Shown: in pieces, positions 24,351 to 35,013 of the stretch
How positions within the stretch are numbered: the stretch's first letter is position 1
Layout: each line of letters opens with the position of its first letter
NCBI GenBank assembly: GCA_029490685.1
Contig: CM055957.1
Coordinates: 4,092,001 to 4,156,000, forward strand
Length of the DNA stretch: 64,000 nucleotides
Direction of reading: 5' to 3'
From: Schizonepeta tenuifolia
Taxonomy: Eukaryota; Streptophyta; Magnoliopsida; Lamiales; Lamiaceae
Translations under genes and position numbers: made by a program
Notes under the pieces: generated by a model
The model's database searches: none
What the model was told of the DNA's origin: nothing
What the model saw: only the letters and a program-made list of their open reading frames with translations

Positions 24351-24854
24351 TTTTGTAGTGGGAAGGACAGGATCTTGGGCATTTGGACTGGATTTGCACG
24401 TGAAAGTGAGCACATCGATACGATGCAATGGTCAAGGAGCTTTGCTCGCAGCTAGAGATACCGAGGGCGGAAGTCCAAATACATAGAAGCTGCTCCGTAC
24501 CAGTCGGCATGACCAATCCAGACCGTGCGCAGTTATTTCAAATAGGTCGAGATGGTAGGAGGACTATGGGCAAGGCGAAGGTGAAGTAGAAGGAAGGAGG
24601 AGTACGAAGGTTCTAGGCATTGCAGCTGGAATGATATCATCCGGAGGATCAACAAGGAAGGAATTTATGCCTCGGAGGAAAAGCAATTGAGAAGACAAGT
24701 CCTACCCGGATTAGGAGACAAGGGGATAAGGATAGATTGTTTCCGATAAGGAAACAAATCTATCCTGATCCATCTCGGCCAAGGAAGGAAGCTGCCAGCT
24801 GGCGTTTGAAGGCCTGTTTGTGGGTTTTTAGAGTTTCGACCCATGATCCTTGTA

Positions 24855-24866
24855 CTATATAAATAG
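24855..24866 (+). promoter_or_regulatory. TATA box of the Athila 5' LTR
   Basis: ACTATATAAATAGG stands here, and the 3' LTR has CTCTATAAATAGG at the matching site near 37500. This is probably the RNA polymerase II core promoter of the element. Confidence 0.6.
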
Positions 24867-25895
24867 GTTCATGCATGCAGCCTCAAACAACTTTTTCACA
24901 ACTTTTATTACGTATAATTTACTTTCTTGCAAGATACAATTTAGTTTTCTGCTGTTAAGTCCCAGTGTGGACAGACTATCGTTTAAGTATTAATTCAAGT
25001 ATGTTTTCTTCCATCTCTTTTGCTATTGTTATTTACTTTATGTCTAGCTAAACCTATAGATCTGAGTTTAGGTATAGGATATGTGATAAGTATTTTATAG
25101 CTCGTGAGATCTAATTGGGCAAGATAGCTATATATATGTGTGTTCCCGAGGCATTAGGCAATTATTTCAAAGTAGTTTGTTGTGCCAAGAGACCATGCTA
25201 ATGGGCACTTGGAGGGCAGCAGATTCCTTAAAAGTGAGATACCTTAGACCAACAAGGACCGAGAGAGGTTTGCCTCACGCTCCTCGAGGGCGGCAAATCT
25301 CAGGCTGAACTTGGGCGGAGCAGAACGAAGTACGCTGACGCTGGTAAAAAGTCGGAGCGGGATCCTCATATCTCATAGGGCCGGAACAGGTTCGTCTAGT
25401 GCCCAAAGCTGCTTGTTCTAGTCTATGTCCCTTGAGAAATGTTCGGGGCTGAGTTGGGCAAGTTAGGAAGCCTGAGGTGAGAATGCCACATAGGATTCAC
25501 AAGTAAGGATGAGCAGGGCAAATCGTGGCTGTGGGCATGACAACGTGATAGTAGGACCATGACACGGTTTGCCTATAACCATTGACACACATACGTAGCG
25601 AATATATTTCCACCTATGATCGAGTTACACTTGTTCACATTGAATCGAACCTAAATCCAGATTACCTTTTATTATTGATAGTTTACTTGTTTTATTTCAG
25701 CTTTTACTTTTCTTTGTTTTGCCCAAGGCGATAGTAGAAATAGACCAAACCAACATTGTGACAGGATACTTTCAAGAGAATATTGCATCAATTCATTGTG
25801 GGATCGACCCTTACTTACCGACTAGCTGATCCTAGGAAGTGGGCAACAAAAATATAAATTATATTTTGCCGCGGCTAAACGACAGTTGCGTCAAA

Positions 25896-25915
25896 ATTGG
25901 CGCCATTGCCGGGGA
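25896..25915 (+). promoter_or_regulatory. Athila primer-binding site
   Basis: TTGGCGCCATTGCCGGGGAA starts a few bases after the 5' LTR end. It fits the tRNA primer site characteristic of Athila elements. Confidence 0.88.
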
Positions 25916-28876
25916 AGTGATTTTGTGGTATTCTCTTTCGTGCTTGCTCTTTTGATTTTCTTTTATGCTTAACCCTAACCCTGCAGAGAGTTCGCAACCG
26001 TGGTACGACGATAATATTAACCGAACACTAAGGCAGATTAAGGCGAAGGCAAGGAAGAAAGTGGAAGAAGAGGCACAACGTGTGGCGATGTGATACCCCG
26101 AGTTTTTATACCTTTAGAGAGCGTGTAATTAACCGAGTGAGTTAAAAGATGAGAATTTAAGAGTAAAATTTTTCTTTTCTAAACGAAGAGAATTGAATAA
26201 AACGTTTAAATTGCCTTGTGAATCTTGTGTGAATTTATCTGTTCTATTTATCTGAGATGATGATGATGTGATATGCTTGTTGAGTTGTTTATATGAAAAT
26301 GAGTATGAGATTAAATTCCGGAAAAATCCCGAGGAGTTTATTTGATTGAGATAACGTAACGTTAATCGCCGAGAAATATGTTTACGCCGATGAACCTAGA
26401 ATAGAATTGAATTAGAACCTTCGAACTTAGAATTTCTTTTAAGATCACTGAGATAGGGTAAGAACTTATCCGAGAATTGAGAAGAGTAATAAGGAGTTAA
26501 TCTTTAAAAGGATTAATAAACGGATTAATAAACCGACTAAATTCTTTTAAGATTTAAAGGACTAAAATGATCGAAACCCTTAATCTTTTAAATTGAGACG
26601 TGAAATAGGGTTGAAATGCTTAGTGTTAGAAATGAGACGAGAAGAGGTTAGACCCGTTAATAGCACAAAAAGGAATTAATACGAGTCGTTTTATCCGGAA
26701 AACCTTTACGACCGGATAATTAACACCCGTAACGACACGACGAAGACACGTGTCATCCACCTCTCACTCCCTCACGCCACCTCACACTACCTACAAGCTA
26801 TACCTAGATGTCATCATGGCTACTCTCTAGAAGTGACCAACATACTTAGTAAATTGTGAAACTAAAGTATGCATGCAATTAACATCACATCAACCTATCT
26901 ATTCATGTCTTAATACAATTTTCAACATAACACTTTATTCCTTTTGTTGGATTTCACATGCATTCATCTAAGACAAGAGAGAAGACTTCATTCACTCTAT
27001 CTATCTCTCTCTCTCTCATTCGATCTCTCCCTCTCTCCAAGCAAGAAAGAAAAACAAACTCTCTCCCTCTCTACTCTCTCAAACTCTCGGCACTCTCTCT
27101 CTCACACACATACTTTGATTTTTATTTACATGCAACCATGTATTCAAGCTCCCCATCCATGGAAATGAAGTAAAAAGTATCAATATCCATTCATTTCATC
27201 CATATTCTCAAGAAAAGGTAAGAATCTTTCAAGTTCTTGAAGTTAAATTCAACAATCATTCAACACTTTCTTCATTTTGATTTTTAAACCCTAAAGGGAA
27301 TGGATGATTAATTCCATGTTATTTCTCTTCTTTGAGGATTCAAGAAGACTTCCTTCTTCTCTTCAAGTCCAAGCTTTGAAGCTTCGCATTCCATCCATTT
27401 CAATTCCAAGAGCCAAGGAGAAGGATTCCTTTTAAATTAAAGTATGAAAAATTCATTTGATTAGTTGTAAATTTGTATGTCTCTAAGTCCTAAAAGAAAG
27501 AACTATGCATGCATGCTATTTAAATTATGTTTAGGCAAACTTAGGATATGCATGTGATAATCGAGTGAGAAGTAATCGTTAGAAGAATCGAATATTAGGT
27601 TTAATCGGTGAACTAAAGAAAGAAAAAGAAACTAAAACCCTAAAAGAATTAAAGAATGCCGAAAATTATAGTAAAAATAGGAGAAATATGAATTTCTTGA
27701 GTTATTATTATTATTTTTATGCTTGATTTATTATTTTTGTCATGTTGAGAATGAGATTTCATACAAGAAAAATTGAGAAATAAAATGCACAAAAATGTGC
27801 ATGTGTGTGTGCCGTGTGATTTGATCAAAAATGGAGAATTTATTTTGATGATTTTGTTGATGAATTGAGTGATATTTTGATCAATGAAATGATTGTATAT
27901 TATGTTAGTATAATCATACATGTGTTTAAGTTAAGAAAATGAGATTGCATGTTGAAGTTTTGAAAGAAATTAATTGTAAAAATAATAAAAAGATTGGATG
28001 TTTAAGTATTACAATGTATGTATGAATGTTAGTTTAAATGTGGAATAAAGATAGAAGTTTTGATAAAAAGATTTAAATTTGAAAAGCTTTTAATTAAATA
28101 AAAGATGAAAGATGTATAAAAAGGTATATCAATTAAATGTCTTTGTATTAAAATTTAAAGACTTGAAATTTTTACTAAAACTACAACAAAAAGATCTTTT
28201 ATAACTTAACTAATAAAGTGAGCTAATTCATAAAAATGTTTATCAAAAGATAAAGAAATTATTAAGTAAGAAATAGTTTAAAAGGTTAAGACAAGAAAAG
28301 AAGAAATTATTAAAGAAATAAGCAAAAATAAGAGAAAACCGAGTTTAAGAAAAATAGATCGAGAAGAAATACAAAGGAAGTTTTTAATCGAGTAAAGAAA
28401 AGATGCTAGACGAGTTAAGATAGATACTCGTATAAGTTAATCAAGAAAATAAGGATAAAATAAGATGTCGAATAATAAGTTGAAAGAAGATTAATTAAAT
28501 AATTAATTGAGTACGTTGTTTCCAACCAAGCGAATAAAAAGATAAATCGAGATAATAATTAGAGGAACAATAGTCGAGATAAGAAATGAGGATCGAATTA
28601 AAGATGAATAAGAAATCCAAATTTTATAAGAGTTAATAATAATTAAAGAGAAATTTTGTTAATTGAATAAAGGTTATAAAATACCTTATAAGATAACGGA
28701 TGTAGAACAAAGCGTTGTCTATAAACAAGAAAAATAGAATTAATGGTTTGAGCTTTCATAAAAGGAAATGCATAATCGAGTTAGGTTTTAAGATCTAAAT
28801 TAAATGATTGTTAATGTGTCTTGAAGTATGCTTGATTTATGTAAATTCATGTTGGGAAATTTATTAATATAAGTTT

Positions 28877-30359
28877 TGATGAATTCCAAAACCGACTGAC
28901 CCCAACCGAGTAGATGTTGCCAGAATCTAATGTTAGAATTTAGGCTCGCTGTTTGAGCAAAGTTAAGATTTTATCTTTACAGGTCTCCAGCTGAAGATGG
29001 CAACAAGGCGTCACTCAGACAGAACATCAGTTGTGAAGAAAGACAACTGAGAGTTCATTTGTTCAGATGCAAACAAGGGGAAGTCTTCAGAACATCAGTT
29101 GTGAAGGAAACCAAATGAGCGAACCCAACTGACTAAATACAAGAAGGACAACTGAGCGTTCTAGTTGGAACATCAGTTGTAAACTTAATCAGTTAATATC
29201 AACAAGATGAAGTTCAAAGTCAGCTGAGAGTTCAACGGTTCAGACAGAACATCAGCTGAAGATCACTCAGATGAAGGTCAAGACTTTCAACCGACAAACC
29301 GAAGTTGACTGTCAAAGATTTGAATTTCAAAAGGAAGTCACATGAGGGTTTGACCGTTCAGTCATTACCCCATCTGGCCCAACACAAAGCTGTCTCAGAT
29401 GGAAAGCAGAAGAGCACAGATGCCATATCGGGAAAGTCTGCAGAGATGAGAGACAAGCCATCGCTTTCAACCGATCAGAGATCAACTGCTCCTCCAACGG
29501 CTAGTTGATTCTCTCCGCCTATAAATAGAGGCATTCTCTCATTCGAGAGATACAGAAGAGATAGACGACGAAAATTCAAGAGCTTTCACGAGAGAAATCA
29601 AAGCAAAAAGCAAATCTGCAAAATCATCATCTAAGAGCATCAGCAGCTGAGAGTTCCAATTTGAGAGAACATTAGTAGCTGAGGGTTCCTAGAGATCGAA
29701 ACTGTTTTTGATCTTAGGTTGAGTGTTTTTTCGTTCAAACCTTAGATCCAGCTCTCATTCGTGATCGAGCTGTAGTTAGAAATCCTACCCATTCTCACAC
29801 CCTAAAAAGTGTGCTAGGACCTTACTCTTCCTGTAATTGAGTAGTCAGGTCGTCAAGTACCCGCAAACTTGACTTAGGTTGTTTAGTGCCTGCAAACTAA
29901 ACTGTAACGGTTGCTCAGCCCGCGTAAGCTGAGTGGAACTGTCCAGAAGAACTTGGACTGAGGTGTGTGGACTCACATCTCCCCGTGGACGTAGGAGTTC
30001 TCTCCGAACCACGTAAATCTTGTGTGTCGTGTTTATTTGTGTTCAGTCTTTATTTGCATATCTCAACTGACAAACTAACCGCATACAAACTGCATACAAA
30101 CTGCATACTTTCACATCAACAGTTTTGGTTTTGACCAACCGTGCACAAAAGTGTGAGTTTGTTTTTACGAGTACATTTTCCACCACATTCCGCACAGCAC
30201 CACTCTTCCAGCTGAGGTTGCTTACTTAGCTGTGAGATCCCAACTGAGTCCTTTTACTCAGTTGAAGTTGATTTCAAGTGTTAAGTTTTTAGAAAGTTGA
30301 AAAATCCTAACTGGTGTATTCCCCCCCCCCTACACCAGTAACTCGTATCGGGACCATCA
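28877..30359 (+). mobile_element. Solo-LTR-like insert within copy B, about 1.48 kb
   Basis: The sequence from TGATGAATTCC to GGGACCATCA has no counterpart in copy A. It contains CTATAAATAG at 29519-29528, short repeats of a GAACATCAGTTGTGA-like motif between 29020 and 29260, and a C10 run before TACACCAG near the end. The layout resembles the long LTRs of SIRE/Maximus copia elements. No clear TSD is visible (AGTTT and ATTCA), so boundaries are approximate. Confidence 0.55.
29519..29528 (+). promoter_or_regulatory. TATA box in the solo-LTR-like insert
   Basis: CTATAAATAG is followed by a transcript-leader-like stretch. Orientation agrees with the proposed LTR direction. Activity is inference. 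Confidence 0.5.
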
Positions 30360-31237
30360 ATTCATTATATGATTGAATAAGTATTTAAATGCATGATATT
30401 AATTATGTTGTGAAAAATAATTGAATGATTGAATTATTGATTGTTAAATCAAGAATTGATTAAAGCCTTTGAAAGAAAGCTCGACTAATAGAATATAGAC
30501 GATGACATTATTAATTAGAACGAGAAAAATGTACGATGTTGAGTAGTAAAGTTAACCAATTCGAGTAGAGTTAATAATTTAAAGACGAGAACGCGAGATT
30601 CTTTAGAAAAGTTAGAGCAAAGAGAGAGACGACTCAAGTAGAAGTCCGTCAGTTAAAGTCCAACGCTTTTGTGTCCGTCGTTCATATATCTTATTTTCCT
30701 ATCGATGTCGAACTGTGAAGGATCGAGCCGGATGGATCATTAAGCGAGGACAAATAGCCCTAAACCACCTATCTAGTTCTTCGGAAGTCAGGTGGGCTTT
30801 TCTGAACCAAAACTATCGATGAAAATTAGTTATGTTACTGAGTATTATGATATGATTTCAAATGTGATTGACTTGCCGTTTTTATTGAAGTTAGTATGTG
30901 TTATCATCTATTTATATGGAGATGTTATTATCCTGTGAAAAGCAGGAACCCACGTGTGGTATATGTTGAGGTGACTGTGAGCCTTGCTTCGGTTAGGCCG
31001 GTCACAGTGCTCGAGAAGGAGGCCTACTTCTCGGCACAGTGAAATTGTTTGTGATAGATGATACATACTGTTATATTATATGATATTTGACTGCGCAGTC
31101 TGTTTTAAAGAAAATGTTTTGACATGCACAAGTAAACTGTTTTTAAAACTGCTTATATACTTGTGATGTTCGGCAAGGCAAGTTCAATTTTATAGCTTTA
31201 AGAAGCATCTTTATTCAAATGTTTTGGCTTGTGTTCA

Positions 31238-31283
31238 CTGAGTACGAAGTACTCAGCCCTGCGTGTGTTTCTAAACATGCAGG
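31238..31283 (+). other. Conserved double hairpin of the 4-kb family, copy B
   Basis: A perfect 8-bp stem with a 3-base loop (CTGAGTAC GAA GTACTCAG, 31238-31256) is directly followed by a second stem formed by CTGCGTGT and ACATGCAG around TTTCTAA. The complement of both stands in copy A at 12932-12977. Copy C keeps the second stem (9561-9586) and half of the first. Confidence 0.7.
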
Positions 31284-32660
31284 TTGACTGGATGGCGATG
31301 GCGTGGATACTTGGTGGTGTGGTTTGGTTTTGTTGGTTGAGTTTAGTCGAATTTCAGACTGGCATTTGTACGTCTTCATACGTGCAAGTGTTGGGTATTG
31401 ATGCAAGTTTCCGCTGCAACCCTTTTGAATTAATGTCTGTTGATGCTAGTACTTTAATACTCATGTTTTTTATCCCGAGCGTTATGCTCGAAGATTTTGA
31501 ATACTTGTTGAATTCGTAACTCTTTAACTTGTAATTCCGAGCGATGGGCTCGTAATTTGAATTGTTGTTGAACATGATCCTTTAACTTGATATATATATT
31601 CGTATGCTTTCTCTTTTTGTTGGAATTCCTTTCCCATCAGCATAAATTACTTGTTTGAATTCCTGTTGTAGGTGAAGTTAAGATGCTCGGTAGTTATTTC
31701 ATTATGCTTTTGGAAAACCAAATTCGATTGTCTTGTCTTCCATCTTTGTTTTCCCCGAGCATGTTCCCTTATTTGAGTTAGTTGTTAGTTGTTTAGGTTT
31801 GTTGTTGTTCGTAAGTCGCACCTCGAGAGTCGGGGCGTGACATGCGATTTCAGAGAAAGAGCGGAACTCTTCGGAAAAGCTAGACGATACACCAATTGAG
31901 GAGCAGTACTCTTCATATAGCGAAGAAAGGAGCAGTCTACAAGAAGAAGCAATGGCTGGAGTAGAAGAAAAGACTATGAGAGAGATGGTTTTCCCTAGCA
32001 TACTAAACCTGAGGCCATCGGGCATCACTTTGCCCGAGCTGACGAAGCCGCCCTGGGAGTTGAAATCTTATTTTATCCAGATCTTGCCCAAGTTCAGCGA
32101 TCATCCAGGTGAGGACCCACAAAGGCACTTGCAAGATTTTGAGATGACCTTCGGAACTGTTCCTACTGAGGGGAACCTTGAAGAATATGTGAGGCTAATC
32201 GCTTTTCCGTTCTCTTTACAAGATGGTGCAAGCGAATAACTTTACACCTTTCCCGGGGGGAGTGTGAAGACATGGCAAGAGATGCAGCAAAAGTTCTTAG
32301 AGAAGTATTTCCCTGCTGCACGTGTTCAGGTAATGAGGAAAAGAATTACTAGCATCAAAATGGGCATTAATGAGACGTTCTATTACTATTGGAACAGATT
32401 CAAACTTATGCTTGCTAAATGCCCACAATATCAGATTCATGAGTACGACTTGGTCCAATACTTTGTTGGAGGGCTTCGCTTTGGAGAAAGAGCATTGGTG
32501 AATGCAGCTTGCCAAGGAACTTTTATGAACAAGCCACCAAGCAAGGTTTTCAAAATAATTAGCGAGATGGCGGAGGAATCTAGGAATGAACGAGGAGATT
32601 TGCCCAAGGAGACAATAGCAGCAGCAACCCCATGAGAAGATAAACAAGTTAGCCACCCAG

Positions 32661-32873
32661 ATGGAGTCTCTCATTGCTCTAATGGCTGGAAATAACAAGA
32701 AGGCGGTGAGGGCATGTGGAATATGTTCAGCGGTCACACATCCAACGGATCAATGTCCAACACTCTACGAGGTGGAGGAAGTGAATGCTATAGATTTTAA
32801 CACCAACCAAGGGAGGCAATATGATCCGAATTTCAAGTTTATGACCAAGGATGGAGGAACAATCAAAATTTGA
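32661..32873 (+). pseudogene. Athila gag zinc-knuckle segment
   Basis: CGICSAVTHPTDQC fits the CX2CX4HX4C nucleic-acid-binding knuckle, followed by a short acidic stretch. It is cut off by a stop at 32871-32873, and a polar Gln-rich region follows. It would package element RNA. Confidence 0.75.
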
Positions 32874-33152
32874 GGTATGGGAATAACAACTATTAGCAGT
32901 TTGAGCAACAGCCTCAACAACCACAGCAGCAGTATCCACCACGTGACCCGATCGAGCCATCGATAAAAGAGGTGGTGAACAGCCTGATTCGAGATCACAA
33001 CAAGGCTCAACATATCACTGCCCAATTGGCACACCTTGCCAACACCTTGGGCAGGATAGAGAAGAAGCAAGGTGAACTTCCAGCCCAAGTGGAGGTGAAC
33101 AAGGCTCAAGTTAATGTTGCGACGCTAAGAGAAAGAAAGGTATTGCCCAAGA

Positions 33153-34002
33153 ATGTTTCAGATGCCGGATTCTAAAACTCTTTTGCCCAAGGAGAAAGAG
33201 TTAGAGGTCGAGGAGAAGGAAAAAGAAAGCAAAGAGATGAATGATGGGGATGAAGAGGTATCTCTCGAGCCTAAATATGTTAAGCCTATACCCATTATCC
33301 GAGCACATTTTCCAGGTAAGTTGAAGCGGACTAAGCTGGACGAAGAGATGGCTGATATGATCAACATTTTTAAGAAGGGTAAGATAAACCTACCTCTTCT
33401 CGCTGTACTTCGCAACATGCCCAAATGCGTGAAGCTATTGAAGGATTTTTACACAAGGAATGTGCGGAGTTATGATGAAGCAAAAGTTGTCGTAGGAGAG
33501 AATGTGTCGGCAGTTATCAAGAGAAATTTGCCCAAGAAGTGTCGAGATCCCGGCATGTTCACTATCTTATGCCAAATTAGAAACATGAAGATTGAGAAAG
33601 CCATGCTGGATTTGAGCGCGTCGATCAACATCATGCCTTTGTCCATGTATGATGAGGATATAATGGGACCACTTCGAACCACTAGGGCAAAAAAAAGTCA
33701 TTCAATTTGCGGACAAGTCACAAGTGCATCCTGAGGGCATTCTGGAAGATGTCCTAGTCAAAGCAGAAGATTTGATTTTCCCAGCAGATTTTTATGTGCT
33801 CAGCATGGGCAAGACGGGAGGTGACACATTGGGTATGCTACTTGGAAGACCATTTATGAAAACTTCTAAGACCAGGATCAATTGCAACACTGGGAAATTG
33901 ACGTGTGAGTTCGATGGAGTGAAAGTAACATTTAATATCTTCAAAGCAAAGGAGCCTTCTCAAGACACTAAGGCGGTTAAATATATTGACCATGTCGAGT
34001 AG
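33153..34002 (+). pseudogene. Athila protease region, frameshifted
   Basis: A Glu/Lys-rich lead is followed by the conserved LRNMPKCVKLLKDF block, then MLDLSASINIMPLSMY (active-site region, where Athila elements usually have Asp-Leu-Gly-Ala-Ser). After a frameshift near 33690-33730 the homology goes on in 33724-34002 with DLIFPADFYVL and LLGRPFM. The change of Gly to Ser in the active-site loop and the frameshift both argue against function. Confidence 0.78.
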
Positions 34003-34119
34003 TCAAAGGGAAACGTGTTGCCTCAGAATGGAATGCATGGACTTTTGAATGAAGTCAAGGAAGAAGGAACCATCGAACGTAATGTCCAAGATACATGAAA
34101 TAAGAAAGTCAAAGGCAAG

Positions 34120-35013
34120 ATGAACTTAAAGGATGAATCTGAAGGGCAATCCCGACCATCACTTCCAAGTGTGCCCGCGTCCTGGTTAGGAAAAAAGCTG
34201 AATGAGCAAGCATCGAAGATGGAACCCAAGCCCTTGTCCCAGTATTGGAAGTACATCTACCTTGGGGAAAATAATACCATGCCCGTGATAGTAAAATCTG
34301 AGTTGAGTATTGAAGAAGAGCATATGGTGCGCAGTAGTCTAGGGCAAGACAAGGAAGTTCTCGGCTTGATCTCAAACAATAAGAAAGACATTACCCCAAT
34401 AGTTTACATGATGCCCGAGACTGAAGCTAATTTTGTTAGGATTCCTCAAACAAAACGTGATCGGATCATGGAAGAAGAAGCCACCAAGGATATTTTGAGG
34501 TTACAAGAATTGGGCATTATATACTCTGAACCTGACAGCGAGTGGAGGAGACAGGAGCTTGTTGTGCCCAAGAGAACAAGTGTTGAAGTGATCGAGAATG
34601 AGAATGAAGAGCTCGTGGGCATAAGGCTGCAGAGTGGATGGAGAGTTTGCATTGACCACCAAAAGTTGAAGAAGATAGCTCGCAAACACCTTTTCAAGTT
34701 GTCTTTTATTGACAAAATCGTGAGAAGGTTGACAAAGTTACATGACCAACAGATAAGGGTTAAGAAGTTTGAAAATGGTCAAAAGGTACTTCTCGCTCAG
34801 GCACGACTCAAATTATTACTGTGCAAGATGACAACTAAGTGGGTCGGTCCATATGAAGTCCAGGCCCAATTGCCCAATGGGATGGTGGAAATCAAGAGTT
34901 TGATCAGCGGAAAGCTTCTCAAGGTGAGTGACAAGCGTTTGAAGGCTTACTTTGGGCATAATGCAAATGATCCAGGGGATCTACCTGATTCTGCTGGTCA
35001 AGAGGTCAATTAG
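34120..35013 (+). pseudogene. Athila pol with in-frame deletion: RT start joined to integrase end
   Basis: One open frame of 297 codons. Residues about 85-200 are the segment leading into reverse transcriptase (ILRLQELGIIYSEPDSEW; VPKRTSVEVIENE; GWRVCIDHQKLKK). Right after this the frame continues with KLHDQQIRVKKFENGQKVLL and KWVGPYEVQ, which belong to the C-terminal part of Ty3/gypsy integrase. The RT catalytic core, RNase H and integrase core, normally over 2 kb, are gone. The junction is near 34710-34725 and keeps the frame. No enzyme activity is expected. Confidence 0.8.

Larger units (their letters stand above)
20299..24360 (+). mobile_element. CACTA (En/Spm) transposon, non-autonomous
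   Basis: Terminal inverted repeats CACTACAAAAAAACAG and its complement CTGTTTTTTTTGTAGTG bound 4,062 bp. TSD GGA is at 20296-20298 and 24361-24363; the undisturbed site in the other LTR has a single GGA. Both ends carry many subterminal copies of TTACCGACGGC or TTACCGAGGGC in both orientations. Inside are an N-terminal transposase-associated domain and a Transposase_24-like gene. The catalytic TNP2 core is missing, so movement would need an enzyme from another copy. Confidence 0.95.
20182..25893 (+). repeat. 5' LTR of the Athila element, interrupted by CACTA
   Basis: The two LTR pieces are 20182-20298 and 24361-25893. Together, minus one TSD, they make about 1,647 bp. The start is TGATGAGACC and the end GCGTCA. 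Homology with 36891-38335 is high along the whole length except for about 200 bp missing in the 3' copy. A TATA box is near 24856. Confidence 0.92.
26089..31842 (+). mobile_element. Copy B of the 4-kb non-coding family, inserted in Athila gag
   Basis: It begins TGTGATACCCCGAG and ends TCGGGGCGTGACA, imperfect inverted ends. Flanks GGCGA and TGCGA match at four of five bases. Length without its own insert is about 4.27 kb. It carries the same hairpin blocks as copies A and C (near 30965-31040 and 31238-31283), in the opposite orientation. There is no coding frame of note. The ends and the 5-bp flanks favour a very long solo LTR. Confidence 0.75.
25965..32635 (+). pseudogene. Athila gag, split by copy B and carrying a nonsense codon
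   Basis: The N-terminal piece is 25965-26088 (MLNPNPAESSQPWYDDN). The rest resumes at 31848 after the copy B insertion. Downstream, the conserved gag core reads FSDHPGEDPQRHLQDFEM and FLEKYFPAARV, then SIKMGINETFYYYWNRFK. A stop at 32237-32239 lies between two blocks in the same frame (GASE, stop, LYTFPGGS), where Trp is usual. The match to Athila gag is good from its order of motifs. The zinc knuckle follows separately at 32661-32873. Confidence 0.85.
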
